A stretch of DNA of 64,000 nt from Cardiobacterium sp. Marseille-Q4385 (GCF_916618745.1 NZ_OU745373.1:2370501-2434500), one strand, 5' to 3'; counted from the first letter of the stretch, positions 16,763 through 26,452 are shown. Program-made: numbers and translations. Notes: generated from the letters alone by a model not told the origin.

Positions 16763-17185
16763 ATGAAAAAACTCATTCAGACCCTCACCCTCGTCTTCTT
16801 CGCCGCCATTCTTACCGCCTGCGGCGATGGTCCGGAGAAAACCGCCAAGACCTTCTTCAGCGAAATGATCGACGGTGATGTTAACAAGGCCGCTGAACTC
16901 GTCTATCTCCCGCCGGAAACCATGAAAAGAATCTCGCAAAAAGACATGAGCGAAGAAGCCGCCAAAAGCAAACTCAGCATGATGATCATCGCGGCGCGAG
17001 ACAAAATGAAGAAAGAAGGCGGCGTACTCAAAGCCGAAATCGGTGAAGTCAGCTATACCAATGCCGATAAAACCGAGGCCAAGATTGCCGTTATCCTGAA
17101 AACACAAAAAGATGGCCAAGAAAGCGCCAGAAAACAGGACTTTGTGCTCATCAAGACGGATAAAGGCTGGAAAATCAAGCTGTAA
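16763..17185 (+). CDS. DUF4878-like lipoprotein, array member 2
   Basis: A 140-residue lipoprotein with lipobox LTAC and the same early motif GDGPEKTAKTFFSEM as member 1. ATG 16763 is chosen because AAGGA precedes it and because the signal peptide then aligns with member 1; the upstream in-frame extension lacks signal character. The C-terminus is LIKTDKGWKIKL, the array signature. The gene begins 44 bases after member 1, so the two are likely co-transcribed. Confidence 0.85.
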   Translation: MKKLIQTLTLVFFAAILTACGDGPEKTAKTFFSEMIDGDVNKAAELVYLPPETMKRISQKDMSEEAAKSKLSMMIIAARDKMKKEGGVLKAEIGEVSYTNADKTEAKIAVILKTQKDGQESARKQDFVLIKTDKGWKIKL

Positions 17186-17233
17186 GCCGTGGCGCGTCAG
17201 CGCCCCCTTTTTTTTTCATTTAAGGAATCCGTT

Positions 17234-17653
17234 ATGAAAAAGCTCCTCCTCGCCTTTACGGCCCTCCTCGCCAGCATCGCTCATGCCGCCGACGGCCCGA
17301 AAGAAACTGCGCAGACCTTCTTCCACGAACTCTTTGCTGGCGATGCCGATAAGGCGGCTGAACTCATCTACCTCTCACCGGAAGTCATCCAGGAATCCGC
17401 ACAACAAGGCATCGATGAAGCCATGCTCAAGAACCAGATTATTGAGCTCATCACGATGAGGAGAGAACAGGCGGTAAAAGAAGGCGGCATCCCTACTGCC
17501 GAAGTCGGCGATATCACCTACACCAGCAGCGACAAAACAGCGGCCAAAGTCGCCATTACCCTAAAAAAGCCGAAAAGCGGTAAAAGTGGGGGAGAAAGCG
17601 ACACATTAGACCTGATCAAGACCGATAACGGCTGGAAAATAAACCTGCAATAA
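17234..17653 (+). CDS. DUF4878-like secreted protein, array member 3
   Basis: A 139-residue paralogue whose N-terminus is a cleavable signal peptide (KKLLLAFTALLASIAHA) without a lipobox, so it should be released into the periplasm rather than anchored. The mature start ADGPKETAQTFFHELFAGDA aligns with the lipoprotein members directly after their lipobox cysteine. The C-terminus is LIKTDNGWKINL. AAGGA lies upstream of ATG 17234. The ITLKKPKSGKSGGES loop before the last strand is more basic than in neighbours. Confidence 0.85.
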   Translation: MKKLLLAFTALLASIAHAADGPKETAQTFFHELFAGDADKAAELIYLSPEVIQESAQQGIDEAMLKNQIIELITMRREQAVKEGGIPTAEVGDITYTSSDKTAAKVAITLKKPKSGKSGGESDTLDLIKTDNGWKINLQ

Positions 17654-17668
17654 CCGCAAGGAATCACG

Positions 17669-18109
17669 ATGCAAAAAATCATCCGCGCCCTGGCTCTCAT
17701 CCTCTTTACCGCTTTGCTCACCGCTTGTGGCGAAAAAATCGACAAAGAGGCCGAAGCCGCGCAAAAAATCACCCAAACCTTCTTCGACGAACTCTTCCAG
17801 GGCGATCCTGCCAAAGCCGCCGAATACCTCGCCATCCCGCCCGAAGCCAAACAGGCAGGAATCAACGAAGACACCGCCCGCAAAACTATGGCCATGCTTA
17901 TGACTCAAGTACGGCAAGAGGCCCAAAAAGAAGGCGAAATCCCCACTGCCCAAGTTGGTAAAGTCACCTACACCAATGCTGCCAAGAGCGAAGCCAAAAT
18001 TGCCGTTACCCTCTACAAGCACATCAGCGGCAAAAAAGCCCGCCGTGACGCCGAAATCCTGCTCATCAAAGAAGACGGCACGTGGAAAGTGCTGAAACCC
18101 GACACCTAA
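17669..18109 (+). CDS. DUF4878-like lipoprotein, array member 4
   Basis: A 146-residue lipoprotein starting 15 bases after member 3, with AAGGA before the ATG. Lipobox LTAC is followed by GEKIDKEAEAAQKI, an inserted charged helix, and then the shared TQTFFDELFQGDPAKAAEYL. The C-terminal strand is diverged (LIKEDGTWKVLK in place of LIKTDKGWKI). It returns to the lipoprotein signal type after the soluble member 3, so the array alternates anchoring modes. Confidence 0.85.
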   Translation: MQKIIRALALILFTALLTACGEKIDKEAEAAQKITQTFFDELFQGDPAKAAEYLAIPPEAKQAGINEDTARKTMAMLMTQVRQEAQKEGEIPTAQVGKVTYTNAAKSEAKIAVTLYKHISGKKARRDAEILLIKEDGTWKVLKPDT

Positions 18110-18147
18110 CCCCGTTAACCATCCCTTCATTTACCAGGAGTAATCCC

Positions 18148-18570
18148 ATGAAAAACCGCATCCGCACCCTACTGCTTGGTCTTACCGCCGCTGCTGCAAC
18201 GATCGCCTACGCCGCCGCCGGCCCGAAAGAAACTGCGCAAACCTTCTTCGAATCCCTCATTAACGGTGATGCAAGCAAGGCTGCCTCCCTCGTCTATCTG
18301 CCGCCCGAAGCCGAACAGCAGGGCGTCACCGAACAAGTCATGCGAGGTAAACTTGGTGTGATATCGATGGAATTGCGTGAAGAAATCAAAAAAGAAGGCG
18401 GCAGCATCACTGTTGTCAGCGGTGAACCCACCTATACCAATGCTGCCAAGACTGAAGCGAAAATCCCTGTCACCCTCAAGATGCGCGATAAAAGCGGCAA
18501 AACTGAAGAAGATAAGGAGACGCTCGACCTCATCAAGACAGACAAAGGCTGGAAAATACAACTGCACTAA
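18148..18570 (+). CDS. DUF4878-like secreted protein, array member 5
   Basis: A 140-residue paralogue with a non-lipoprotein signal peptide ending IAYA, then AAGPKETAQTFFESLINGDA. CAGGAG precedes ATG 18148. The C-terminus is LIKTDKGWKIQLH. It is closest to member 3 in the mature N-terminus (GPKETAQTFF) and closest to members 1-2 in the tail, as expected from duplication with exchange among copies. Confidence 0.85.
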   Translation: MKNRIRTLLLGLTAAAATIAYAAAGPKETAQTFFESLINGDASKAASLVYLPPEAEQQGVTEQVMRGKLGVISMELREEIKKEGGSITVVSGEPTYTNAAKTEAKIPVTLKMRDKSGKTEEDKETLDLIKTDKGWKIQLH

Positions 18571-18609
18571 ACCTCAAGACACTATCCCATCCCAAACCTA
18601 GGAATCCCC

Positions 18610-19083
18610 ATGAAAAACACCATCCGCAGCCTCTTCCTTGGCCTTGCCGCCCTCATCACCTTCGCCCACGCCGCAGCAAACGACGACCCGGGCGCAGTTG
18701 CCGCCGCCTTCGGTTCCGCCCTGCTGAACGGTGATGCCGATACTGCCATCAGCCACATGCAAATCATCACCCCCGAAGAAAGCGAGCAGCTTAAAAAAGA
18801 AATGGGCGAAGCCGAATACCAAAAAACCGTCAATCAACTGACACAAGAGCTGAAAAACATGATTGTCAGCGAAGCCGCCAACATACAGAAAACGCTCAAA
18901 GAAAAGGGCGGTAAAATCCACGTTAGTGCGGGTAACGTCACCTATACCAACGCCAAGAAAACCGAGGCTAAAGTCGTTGTCACCGTAACAGGTGAAAGAA
19001 AAGACGGTGCCACCGCAGGCCTCAACAGCCAAACCTTCTCACTCCGCAAAACCCCACAAGGCTGGAAAGTCACCCCCAACTGA
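18610..19083 (+). CDS. DUF4878-like secreted protein, array member 6
   Basis: A 157-residue paralogue, the most diverged and last of the array. The signal peptide ends FAHA with no lipobox. The opening reads DDPGAVAAAFGSALLNGDADTAISHM instead of the TFF motif; the later GNVTYTNAKKTEAKVVVTVTG segment and the terminal LRKTPQGWKVTP keep the family pattern. It starts 39 bases after member 5 and is followed by a hairpin and the YiiX-type gene. Confidence 0.82.
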   Translation: MKNTIRSLFLGLAALITFAHAAANDDPGAVAAAFGSALLNGDADTAISHMQIITPEESEQLKKEMGEAEYQKTVNQLTQELKNMIVSEAANIQKTLKEKGGKIHVSAGNVTYTNAKKTEAKVVVTVTGERKDGATAGLNSQTFSLRKTPQGWKVTPN

Positions 19084-19092
19084 CACAATAAC

Positions 19093-19110
19093 GGGCGGCG
19101 CAAGCCGCCC
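19093..19110 (+). terminator. Hairpin between the array and the YiiX-type gene
   Basis: GGGCGGC / GCCGCCC arms with a four-base loop sit directly after the last array gene. With no T-tract it may attenuate rather than fully stop transcription into the next gene. Confidence 0.45.
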
Positions 19111-19120
19111 AAAACACACT

Positions 19121-19678
19121 ATGCCCCGTCTCCTCCTGCTCCTCCTCCTGCCGCTCGCCGCCCTTGCCGCCGACCCCCCGCCTGACATCGCCGTGGGCGA
19201 CTGGGTTTTCCGCGCCGGCACGGGCCGCGAAAGTGCCATCATCCGCGAGATCGACCACAGCGAATACTCCCATATCGGCATCGTGACCGCCGTTGAACCG
19301 ACAGTCCGCATCACCCACGCCACCACCGACGACGACCCTGCCCACCCGAACCAAATCATCGAAAGCGATTACGCCGCCTACACCGCACCGGCAATCGCCG
19401 ACAAAACCGCTGTCGCTCGCCCCGCCTTTTTGAGTGCAGATGAACGCCGTGCCATCGCCGCCCAGGCCGCAGCACGTCTCGGCGAACCCTTCCGCCTCGT
19501 TCCCCGCGAAAAGAACCCCAACTATTGCACCACCCTCATCCACGACGCCCTCACCATCCTGCGTCCCGATCTCCACGCGCGCTGGCGCCACATCGACTTG
19601 CCGCTCCTCGGCGGTGACTACCTCTTCCCGCAAGCGCTCGGTGAACTGCCGGGCATACAATGGCTGACCGCACCATGA
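19121..19678 (+). CDS. YiiX/YebB-like permuted papain-fold (NlpC/P60 superfamily) protein
   Basis: A 185-residue exported protein. After a signal peptide (PRLLLLLLLPLAALA) it shows the pattern of YiiX/YebB-type cysteine hydrolases: GDWVFRAGTGRESAIIREIDHSEYSHIGIV supplies the early His, and NYCTTLIHDAL the Cys nucleophile in the circularly permuted order. Members of this superfamily cleave amide or ester bonds in peptidoglycan, lipids or peptides; the substrate here is unknown. The frame extends upstream into the array gene, but only the ATG at 19121 gives a signal peptide. Its TGA overlaps the ATG of yheS (ATGA), indicating translational coupling. Confidence 0.8.
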   Translation: MPRLLLLLLLPLAALAADPPPDIAVGDWVFRAGTGRESAIIREIDHSEYSHIGIVTAVEPTVRITHATTDDDPAHPNQIIESDYAAYTAPAIADKTAVARPAFLSADERRAIAAQAAARLGEPFRLVPREKNPNYCTTLIHDALTILRPDLHARWRHIDLPLLGGDYLFPQALGELPGIQWLTAP

Positions 19679-21573
19679 TCGAACTCAACCACCTCACCCT
19701 GTCGCGCAATGGCAAAAACCTCATCGAAGACGCCGATGCCCGCATTCACCCCGGCCAGCGCGTCGGCCTCACCGGCCGCAACGGCAGCGGCAAAAGTACC
19801 CTGCTCGCCCTCCTGCGCCATGACCTCGAACCCGACAGCGGCGACTACCGCCTGCCGCCCGACTGGCGCATCGCCAGCGTCGCCCAGGAAACCCCGGCGC
19901 TGCCCGACAGCGCCCATGACTACGTCCTCGCCGGACACGCGCCCTACCAGGCTACCCTTGCCGCCATCGCTGCCGCCGAAGCGAGCGGCGACGGTCACGC
20001 CATTGCCAAAGCGCACGAACAACTCGCCGCTTGCGACGGCTACGCCCAACCCGCGCGTGCCAGCGAACTCCTCGCCGGTCTTGGTTTCCCGCCGGACGAA
20101 CAGCAACGCCCCGTCGCCAGCTACTCCGGCGGCTGGCGGATGCGCCTCAACCTCGCCCGCGCCCTCATCGCCCCGGCTGAACTCTTACTACTCGACGAAC
20201 CCACCAACCACCTCGACCTTGACGCCATCATCTGGTTGCAGGACTACCTCAAAACCCTGCCCGTCACCCAAATCATCATCGCTCACGACCGCGAATTCCT
20301 CGATGCCCTCTGCACCCGCATCCTCAACATCGAAAACCAGCGCCTCACTGCCTACACCGGCAATTACAGCGACTTCGAACGCCTGCGCCACGAACAACGC
20401 CTGCAAGCCGACGCCGAATACCAAAAACAGGCACGCAGCCGTGCTCACCTGCAAGCCTACATTGACCGCTTTCGCGCCAAAGCGACCAAAGCGCGGCAAG
20501 CACAAAGCCGCCTCAAAGCCCTCGAAAAACTCGACGCTGCCCCGCCCCCGCCGCCGGAAGCCGATTACCGTCTGCAATTCCAGAGCGCCGAACACCACCC
20601 CAACCCCGTGCTGAACGCAGACGCTCTCGCCCTCGGCTACGGCGACCACACCATCCTCAGCGGCATCCGCCTGCGCATCGCCGCCGACGCGCGCATCGGC
20701 ATCCTCGGGCGCAACGGCGCGGGCAAAAGTACCCTGATGAAAGGGCTTGCCGGCGTCCTGCCGCCGCTTGCCGGGAGTATCGACACCCACAAAAACACCC
20801 GCATCGGCTACTTCACCCAGCACCAAATCGACGCCTTGCGCAGCGAAAACAGCGCCCTCTGGCACCTGCAACAAATCCAGCCGGATAAAACCGAACAAGA
20901 ACACCGCAACTACCTCGGCGGCTACGGTTACCACGGCGACAAAGCCGATGCCCCGGTCGGGCGCAACTCAGGCGGCGAAAAAGCGCGCCTTGCCCTCGCC
21001 CTCATCATCGCGCAGCGCCCGAACCTGCTGCTGCTTGACGAACCCACCAACCACCTCGACCTCGCCATGCGTGATGCCCTCACCCTGGCGCTGCAAAACT
21101 ACGACGGCGCCATGCTCATCATCTCGCACGACCGCAGCCTGCTGCGCGCCACCTGTGACGAATTTCGCCTTGTCGCTGACGGCAAACTGCAACCTTTCGA
21201 CGGCGACCTCGACGACTATCACCGCTACCTCAACGAACAAAACAGCGCCGCTACCAAAAACACCACAAATACCGACAGCACCCCCAACCGCCAGGAACAA
21301 AAACGCCTTGATGCCGAGCGCCGCAGCCGCCTGCGCCCGCTCAAACAGGCGCTCGAAGCCGCTGAAAAAGCCGTCGCGGCTGCTGAAAAAGCCTTGGCAA
21401 AACATAAAATCGCCCTCGCTGACGCTGCGCTTTACGACGCTGCCAACAAAGACCGCCTGAAAGAAACCCTTGCCGCCGAAAGTGCGGCACAACAAACCCT
21501 CGCCCAGGCCGAAGCCGACTGGCTGGAAGCCGCAGAAGCCCTGCAAGCGGCAGAAGCGGCGGAAGACGCCTGA
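19675..21573 (+). CDS. yheS: ABC-F family ATPase YheS
   Basis: A 632-residue soluble ABC-F protein with two ATP-binding cassettes. The first has Walker A GRNGSGKST (residues 34-42), signature YSGGWRMRLNLARALI and Walker B LLLLDEPTNHLDLD. A charged linker carries RAHLQAYIDRFRAKATKARQAQSR. The second has GRNGAGKST, NSGGEKARLALALI and LLLLDEPTNHLDL. The C-terminal tail is a long charged coiled coil. ABC-F proteins act on the ribosomal E-site to relieve stalled translation; the YheS subfamily fits the GWRMRLNLA text. Start 19675 overlaps the preceding stop and matches the family N-terminus MIxLxxL. Confidence 0.9.
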   Translation: MIELNHLTLSRNGKNLIEDADARIHPGQRVGLTGRNGSGKSTLLALLRHDLEPDSGDYRLPPDWRIASVAQETPALPDSAHDYVLAGHAPYQATLAAIAAAEASGDGHAIAKAHEQLAACDGYAQPARASELLAGLGFPPDEQQRPVASYSGGWRMRLNLARALIAPAELLLLDEPTNHLDLDAIIWLQDYLKTLPVTQIIIAHDREFLDALCTRILNIENQRLTAYTGNYSDFERLRHEQRLQADAEYQKQARSRAHLQAYIDRFRAKATKARQAQSRLKALEKLDAAPPPPPEADYRLQFQSAEHHPNPVLNADALALGYGDHTILSGIRLRIAADARIGILGRNGAGKSTLMKGLAGVLPPLAGSIDTHKNTRIGYFTQHQIDALRSENSALWHLQQIQPDKTEQEHRNYLGGYGYHGDKADAPVGRNSGGEKARLALALIIAQRPNLLLLDEPTNHLDLAMRDALTLALQNYDGAMLIISHDRSLLRATCDEFRLVADGKLQPFDGDLDDYHRYLNEQNSAATKNTTNTDSTPNRQEQKRLDAERRSRLRPLKQALEAAEKAVAAAEKALAKHKIALADAALYDAANKDRLKETLAAESAAQQTLAQAEADWLEAAEALQAAEAAEDA

Positions 21574-21724
21574 CGCATGATCATCCGTTTAGCGAGATCC
21601 CGGCATTTATCCGCTTATATATCCCACATCGCAATGCCAGAATCAGATTGCGCCTGCCCGGTCGCCTGTAACCGCTGGATTCCTCAAGCGGACAAACGAC
21701 GCTCTTGCCAAGCGGGAGCTCATG

Positions 21725-21752
21725 AAAAAATCCCGCCACAGCGGGATTTTTT
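21725..21752. terminator. Bidirectional terminator between yheS and the receptor pseudogene
   Basis: AAAAAATCCCGC and GCGGGATTTTTT form a 12-bp palindrome with a four-base loop and T-tracts on both strands. It lies between two convergent genes and can serve both. Confidence 0.85.
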
Positions 21753-21769
21753 GCGAGGCCATGCAGCGC

Positions 21770-23641
21770 TCAGAAGTTGTAGTTGAAGCCCAGCCACACG
21801 CTGCGTTCGGGGGCGGCGACGGGATTTGGATTGATGGCCGCCGTGTGCGGCTGCTCGTTGTAGGCGAAGTAGCGGCGGTTGAAAAGGTTGTTGACGCCGA
21901 GGGTGATGGCGAAGCGGTCGCGCGTTTGCAGGCTGCCGTAGAGGTTCACGGTGGCGTAGCCCGCTGTCGGGTAGTCAAGGCCGAGGCCGGTTGCCTTGTT
22001 GCTGTCGCGGCGGCTGTTTTTGTGCGCGTAGTGCAGGTTCACGCCGAGGTTATAGCTGCCGAAAGGGGCGTAGTCGCGCCAGTCAAGGGCGATGTCGGCT
22101 GTGAGCGGGCGGACGTGGTAGAGTGCACGGTTGTCGCTGTCGTTTTCGCCGTACTGGTAGCGGATTTTGCTGCGTGCGGCGAGGTTCGTGCTCAGGCTTT
22201 TCGCCGCGCCGATTTCCGCACCGATAAGGGTGGCATCGACGTTGCGGCTGATCACGCTGCCATCGTCCTGACGAATGCCTTTTTGCCCGCGCGCGCGATC
22301 GAGGGTGATGAAGTTGCTGACTTTGTCGTAGTCGGCTTTGGCTTCGATTTGCCAGGCGCCGCCGAGGTCGCCGTTCGCCACTTTGCCGTATTCGCGCCAG
22401 CCCGCGCCCTGCCAGGTAGCGGCGAGGCTGATGCGGTTGTGGCGTTCGGGTTTGAGGTGGGGGTTGCCGATCCAGCCCATGCCGTTTTGTCCGGGCAGGG
22501 CGTGGAAGCGTTCGGTGTTATCGGGTTGGCGGATGAGACTGTCCACGGCGAAGCGGTAGGTGTGGTGTTCGTTTGGCCGGAATTCGTAGGCGAGCGCCGC
22601 GCCGACGCCGTCGGTTTTTGCTTTGCGGTTGAGCCCCTGGCCGTAGTAACGCTGCCAGAGTTGGTTCGGCGCCGGGATGGTTTGCCCGCCGATGCTGGCA
22701 CCACGGTTTTTGGCGCGCGGTTCGGCGGTGAGGTGGTCGTAGCTCAGGCCACCGCTCAGTTGGTGCTGCGGGGTGATATCCCAGTAGTGGTCGTAGTAGA
22801 GGTGCCAGCGGTCGCTGTGCACGTCCGGGAAGCGGTAGGCGTTGCGCAGCAGGCCTTGCGGGGTGTTGAGGTAGCGCTCGGCGTTGTGGTTGTCGTGGAC
22901 GTAGGTGAGGCCGATATGGCTGCGCTGGTCGCCGTATTGCAGGCGGTAATCGGCGCTGAGGTCGTAGAGGTTGCGATCCACTTTCATGTTGACACGCTGC
23001 GGCCCGGAACGGCGCAGGCTGTAGTTGTCGGCGCGGCGATCGAGGTGGATGTTGCGCGCGCTGAGGTTCAGGGTGTTGCTCTGATCCTAGGCACCGAGGC
23101 GGGCCATGCCGTTGACGACGACACGGCGGGTGCGCAGGGCATCCATCTGATCGCCCGGCTGTTTGTCGTTATTGATGCTATCGCGTACGACGCCGAGACG
23201 GTATTCCTGTACGCCGTTTGGCACGATACCGGCGACTAATGCTTCGCCGTCGCGGGTGTAACCGGCGTTGACGCGTGCGCCGCTACCGTCTTTGTAGTCG
23301 CCGAGATGCTGGCGGTAGGCGTTACCGATGAGGTAGCTGTTGCTGCCGCGCAGCCGCAAGAGAGCGCGTTCGCTGTCGCCGTGGCTGCCGATTTGGGCGC
23401 CGAGTTGCAGTGGACGGATGGTGCTGCCGGCGACGTCATTGGCGACGTTCGGGTCAAGCCACGGACGGGCGTAGTCAAACTGGTTTTCCAGCGGGGCGTT
23501 GATGTCGGTCTGTGGGGTGATGACGGGTGGTGGACCGAAGTTGTATTGCATGTGGTAGGCGTCGGCGGTGGCGAGGTCAGTCGCTTTTTCAGCATGGGCG
23601 CCCGCAATCGCAAGAGCGGGCAGGAGGTAGCGCAGGTGCAT
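21770..23641 (-). pseudogene. TonB-dependent receptor with in-frame amber stop
   Basis: Read on the minus strand, ATG 23641 opens a signal peptide (HLRYLLPALAIAGAHA) and continues in one frame for 624 codons to 21770. A single TAG at 23087-23089 interrupts it after GMARLGA. The next residues DQSNTLNLSARN and everything downstream stay in frame, so this is a point nonsense change. The barrel has typical outer-membrane strands and TonB-receptor text such as HLKPERHNRISLAA and LGVNNLFNRRYFAYNEQ, and ends in Phe (LGFNYNF). The region before the barrel is shorter than a normal plug domain and I see no clear TonB box, so the plug may also be reduced. The barrel resembles copper/siderophore receptors; the ligand is unknown. 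Confidence 0.8.
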
Positions 23642-23667
23642 GGAGAGATTCCGGTTGAGGTTTAAGT

Positions 23668-23686
23668 AATGATAGGAATTATTCTT
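23668..23686. promoter_or_regulatory. Possible weak Fur box
   Basis: A 19-base AT-rich stretch in the divergent intergenic region matches 11 of 19 positions of the classical Fur consensus. It lies 27-45 bases upstream of the receptor start, where Fur control of a TonB receptor would be expected. The match is weak and the region is generally AT-rich. Confidence 0.28.
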
Positions 23687-23816
23687 AATAATTAGTATGA
23701 TTTTTGTCATGTTGTTCTTATAACAATTTGTTTTTGCGTGGTTTGTTTCTTCATGATGCAGGCGTGTTACACTGCGCTTTACTGTTTTTTTGTTAATGTT
23801 TATGAGGGAATCGAAC

Positions 23817-26447
23817 ATGCTCCGCTCTTCCGCCGCCTTGCTGGCCGTAGCGCTTGCTTTGCCGCAGACGTACGCTGCTGTGAATCACAAGTATCAGCCG
23901 ATTGATACGAATTATCCCGTCCCGGCTGAAAACGTCCTCTGGGTTGCCGCTGATGCCCCGGCTGGTGGTGATGGCAGTCGCGACAAGCCGCTCGGTTCTA
24001 TTCGCACCGCCGTGCAGCGGGCGACGGATGGCACGACCATCGTTCTGAAGAGCGGGGCATACCGCGAGCCGCATTTTTTTGTGGACAAGAACCACATCAC
24101 CCTGCAAGCCGAACCGCATGGTGATGTCTGGCTGAAAGGCAGCACCGTTGTCCCTGCCGAGCGCTTTGAGAAGGAGGGCAATCTCTGGAAGGTGACGGGG
24201 GATTTCCAGAATTTCTGCCACGTCTGCACACTTTCTGCAGATCCGGCGCTTGCCAAAATGTCGGCCTATCCGGAGCAGGTGTTTATCAACGATGAGCCGC
24301 TGCGCCAGGTACTCAGCAAGAATGAAGTGACGGCGGGGACGTTTTATGTGGAAGACAAAACGCCGACCACACTGAAAGACCCGAAGAATAATCGCGCCGG
24401 CTACAACATCGGCGAGCAGGACGAGATTACTTATTACCTCGGCAGCGATCCCGCTTCCGGCACGGTGGAAATCAGTGAACGCAGCCGCGCCTTTAGCACT
24501 TATGGTCGCAAGCATCACTTCACCATGCGCGGCATCAACATCTCGCAGTTTTCGCCGAACCATGTCTGGAATTTCAAGGATCCGCGCCTTGATGATAAGA
24601 GCGGCCCGGCGGCGTTGGTGGTGGCCAGCAGCAACTCGTTGGTGGAAAACGGCATCTTCGCGCAGAACACCAGCTCTGCCCTTGCCATCATTGAGAATAA
24701 CGGCTCACGTGTGGCAGGCAACCGCTTCGTCGATAACGGCGGCGCGGGCACTGGCGGCAACTATGCGCACAATGTCATCTTTGAAAACAACTACTTCGCC
24801 AATAACAACCTTGACGGTTACCCGACCAACGGCACCATCTGCCAAGCTTACTGCGGCTTCGCCCACCTGAAAATCACCCACGTCGTGAACACGGTTTTCC
24901 GTAACAACATCATTGACGACAGCATGCGTCCGCCCACGACCGATCCTGCCAACCGTGACGAACAGTTACCCGGCTTCTGGTGCGATGAAGGCTGCATCGA
25001 CGCAAAAATCACCAACAACTTCTTCACCAACGTGCCGCTGGCTATCTTCTACGAAGTCTCCGATCGCGGCATCATCGCCTCGAACATCATCGAAAACGGC
25101 GCGGTCGGTATCTCACTTTCCGGCTCCAGCAACACCCGCGTGTACAACAACACCATCTCGCGCACCTTCCACCCCATCCGTTTGCGCGAAGACGACCGTC
25201 TCGGCGGCTGTAACCGGTTCAGACACGGCAAATGCGAAATCGAAGAAAAATGGTCGAAAGGCAAAAATCTCAGTTGGGCGCAAACCGGCACGGAAATCTA
25301 CAACAACATCCTCTCCTCGCGCGCCTTCCATCCGCAGGACAGTGGCGGCCCGCACTATGCCTACCCGCTGCGCACCGTCGGCGGCATAGATCAGGATGGG
25401 CAGCGCAAAACCTTCACCAACGATATGTTCAAAGGGTTGGACTACAACGCCTATTACCGCAGCAGCCTGGAGAACGAGCCCTACGTCATCACCTGGGATC
25501 TGCCCGAAGTGGATAACCCGCTCAACCTGCTCTTTGTGCGCACCGCCGACCTCGCCACGCACGGCAAAGTCAACAAAAAAATCAACGGACTGGAACGCCA
25601 TGCGCTTGATCTTTTCGGCAGCCGCGCGGAAAACCCCTTCTTTATCCGCGAAGCCGCAGGCAATCAGGACTACAAACAAAGTAACTACCACCTGCGTGCC
25701 GACAGTCCGGCCAAAGGCAGCGGTAAAGCCCTGCCGCTTGATATTGCCCGCGCCATCGACCCCAGCGGCAGCATCAAATCGGGCGTGGCAGTAGATAGAG
25801 GCGCACTGATGAACATCATGATGGACGCTACCGGCGGTGCAGCCGCCCCTGAGCGGACAACTGCTGCCCATAATCAGCGTCGGCATAGCGCCGCGCCGGC
25901 AGCCGCGCATCGCGTAGCGCAGAGCACAACGGTAAACACCGACAGCGGCATTGCCAACGTAGACAGCCGGACGATCAGCGACAATCCCGCGCTTTCCTAC
26001 TACGGCATGACCGGCAATGCGGGCGATGGCACCGGCAGGCAACGCTTCACTATCAACGTCAGTGACAATGCGTCTGCTATCGTCGCCGCTACGCGCAGCA
26101 ATATGGGCGTTTTGCCGGACAGCCGCCTGCCACATTACCGCTATGACCGCATCCGCCCGTACAGCGAAGGCATGGCTGCGGTGGAGAAAAATGGCCGCTG
26201 GGGTTTCATTGATCAAAAAGGACGGGAGATTGTCAGGCCGCAGTATCAGGACGTGCTGCCCTATGGCGAGTCGCGCGCGGCGGTAAAAAAAGGCAATCAG
26301 TGGGGCTTCATCGACAAACGCGGCAAAGAGACCATCAAACCGCAGTACGACACCGTCTGGTCATACAAAGATGGCCGTGCCACTGTGGAAAAAGACGGCA
26401 AACGCCACGCCCTTGACATTAACGGCAACCCCATCAATACCCCTTAA
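23817..26447 (+). CDS. Secreted right-handed beta-helix protein with C-terminal WG repeats, copy 1
   Basis: An 876-residue exported protein. The signal peptide is LRSSAALLAVALALPQTYAA; ATG 23817 is favoured by GAGGGAA upstream over ATGs at 23790 and 23802. Residues about 40-660 read as a pectate-lyase/DUF1565-type parallel beta-helix: GSRDKPLGSIRTAVQRATDGTTIVLKSGAYREP opens it and runs of N-rich rungs follow (FENNYFANNNLDG, VYNNTISRTFHPI). Cysteine pairs (NFCHVC, FWCDEGC) suggest disulfides. After a low-complexity linker of about 100 residues come two WG repeats (GRWGFIDQKGREIVRPQY, QWGFIDKRGKETIKPQY) and a partial third. Such helices bind or cleave polysaccharides; no catalytic set is certain. 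It is a tandem paralogue of the next gene. Confidence 0.8.
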   Translation: MLRSSAALLAVALALPQTYAAVNHKYQPIDTNYPVPAENVLWVAADAPAGGDGSRDKPLGSIRTAVQRATDGTTIVLKSGAYREPHFFVDKNHITLQAEPHGDVWLKGSTVVPAERFEKEGNLWKVTGDFQNFCHVCTLSADPALAKMSAYPEQVFINDEPLRQVLSKNEVTAGTFYVEDKTPTTLKDPKNNRAGYNIGEQDEITYYLGSDPASGTVEISERSRAFSTYGRKHHFTMRGINISQFSPNHVWNFKDPRLDDKSGPAALVVASSNSLVENGIFAQNTSSALAIIENNGSRVAGNRFVDNGGAGTGGNYAHNVIFENNYFANNNLDGYPTNGTICQAYCGFAHLKITHVVNTVFRNNIIDDSMRPPTTDPANRDEQLPGFWCDEGCIDAKITNNFFTNVPLAIFYEVSDRGIIASNIIENGAVGISLSGSSNTRVYNNTISRTFHPIRLREDDRLGGCNRFRHGKCEIEEKWSKGKNLSWAQTGTEIYNNILSSRAFHPQDSGGPHYAYPLRTVGGIDQDGQRKTFTNDMFKGLDYNAYYRSSLENEPYVITWDLPEVDNPLNLLFVRTADLATHGKVNKKINGLERHALDLFGSRAENPFFIREAAGNQDYKQSNYHLRADSPAKGSGKALPLDIARAIDPSGSIKSGVAVDRGALMNIMMDATGGAAAPERTTAAHNQRRHSAAPAAAHRVAQSTTVNTDSGIANVDSRTISDNPALSYYGMTGNAGDGTGRQRFTINVSDNASAIVAATRSNMGVLPDSRLPHYRYDRIRPYSEGMAAVEKNGRWGFIDQKGREIVRPQYQDVLPYGESRAAVKKGNQWGFIDKRGKETIKPQYDTVWSYKDGRATVEKDGKRHALDINGNPINTP

Positions 26448-26452
26448 AAACT

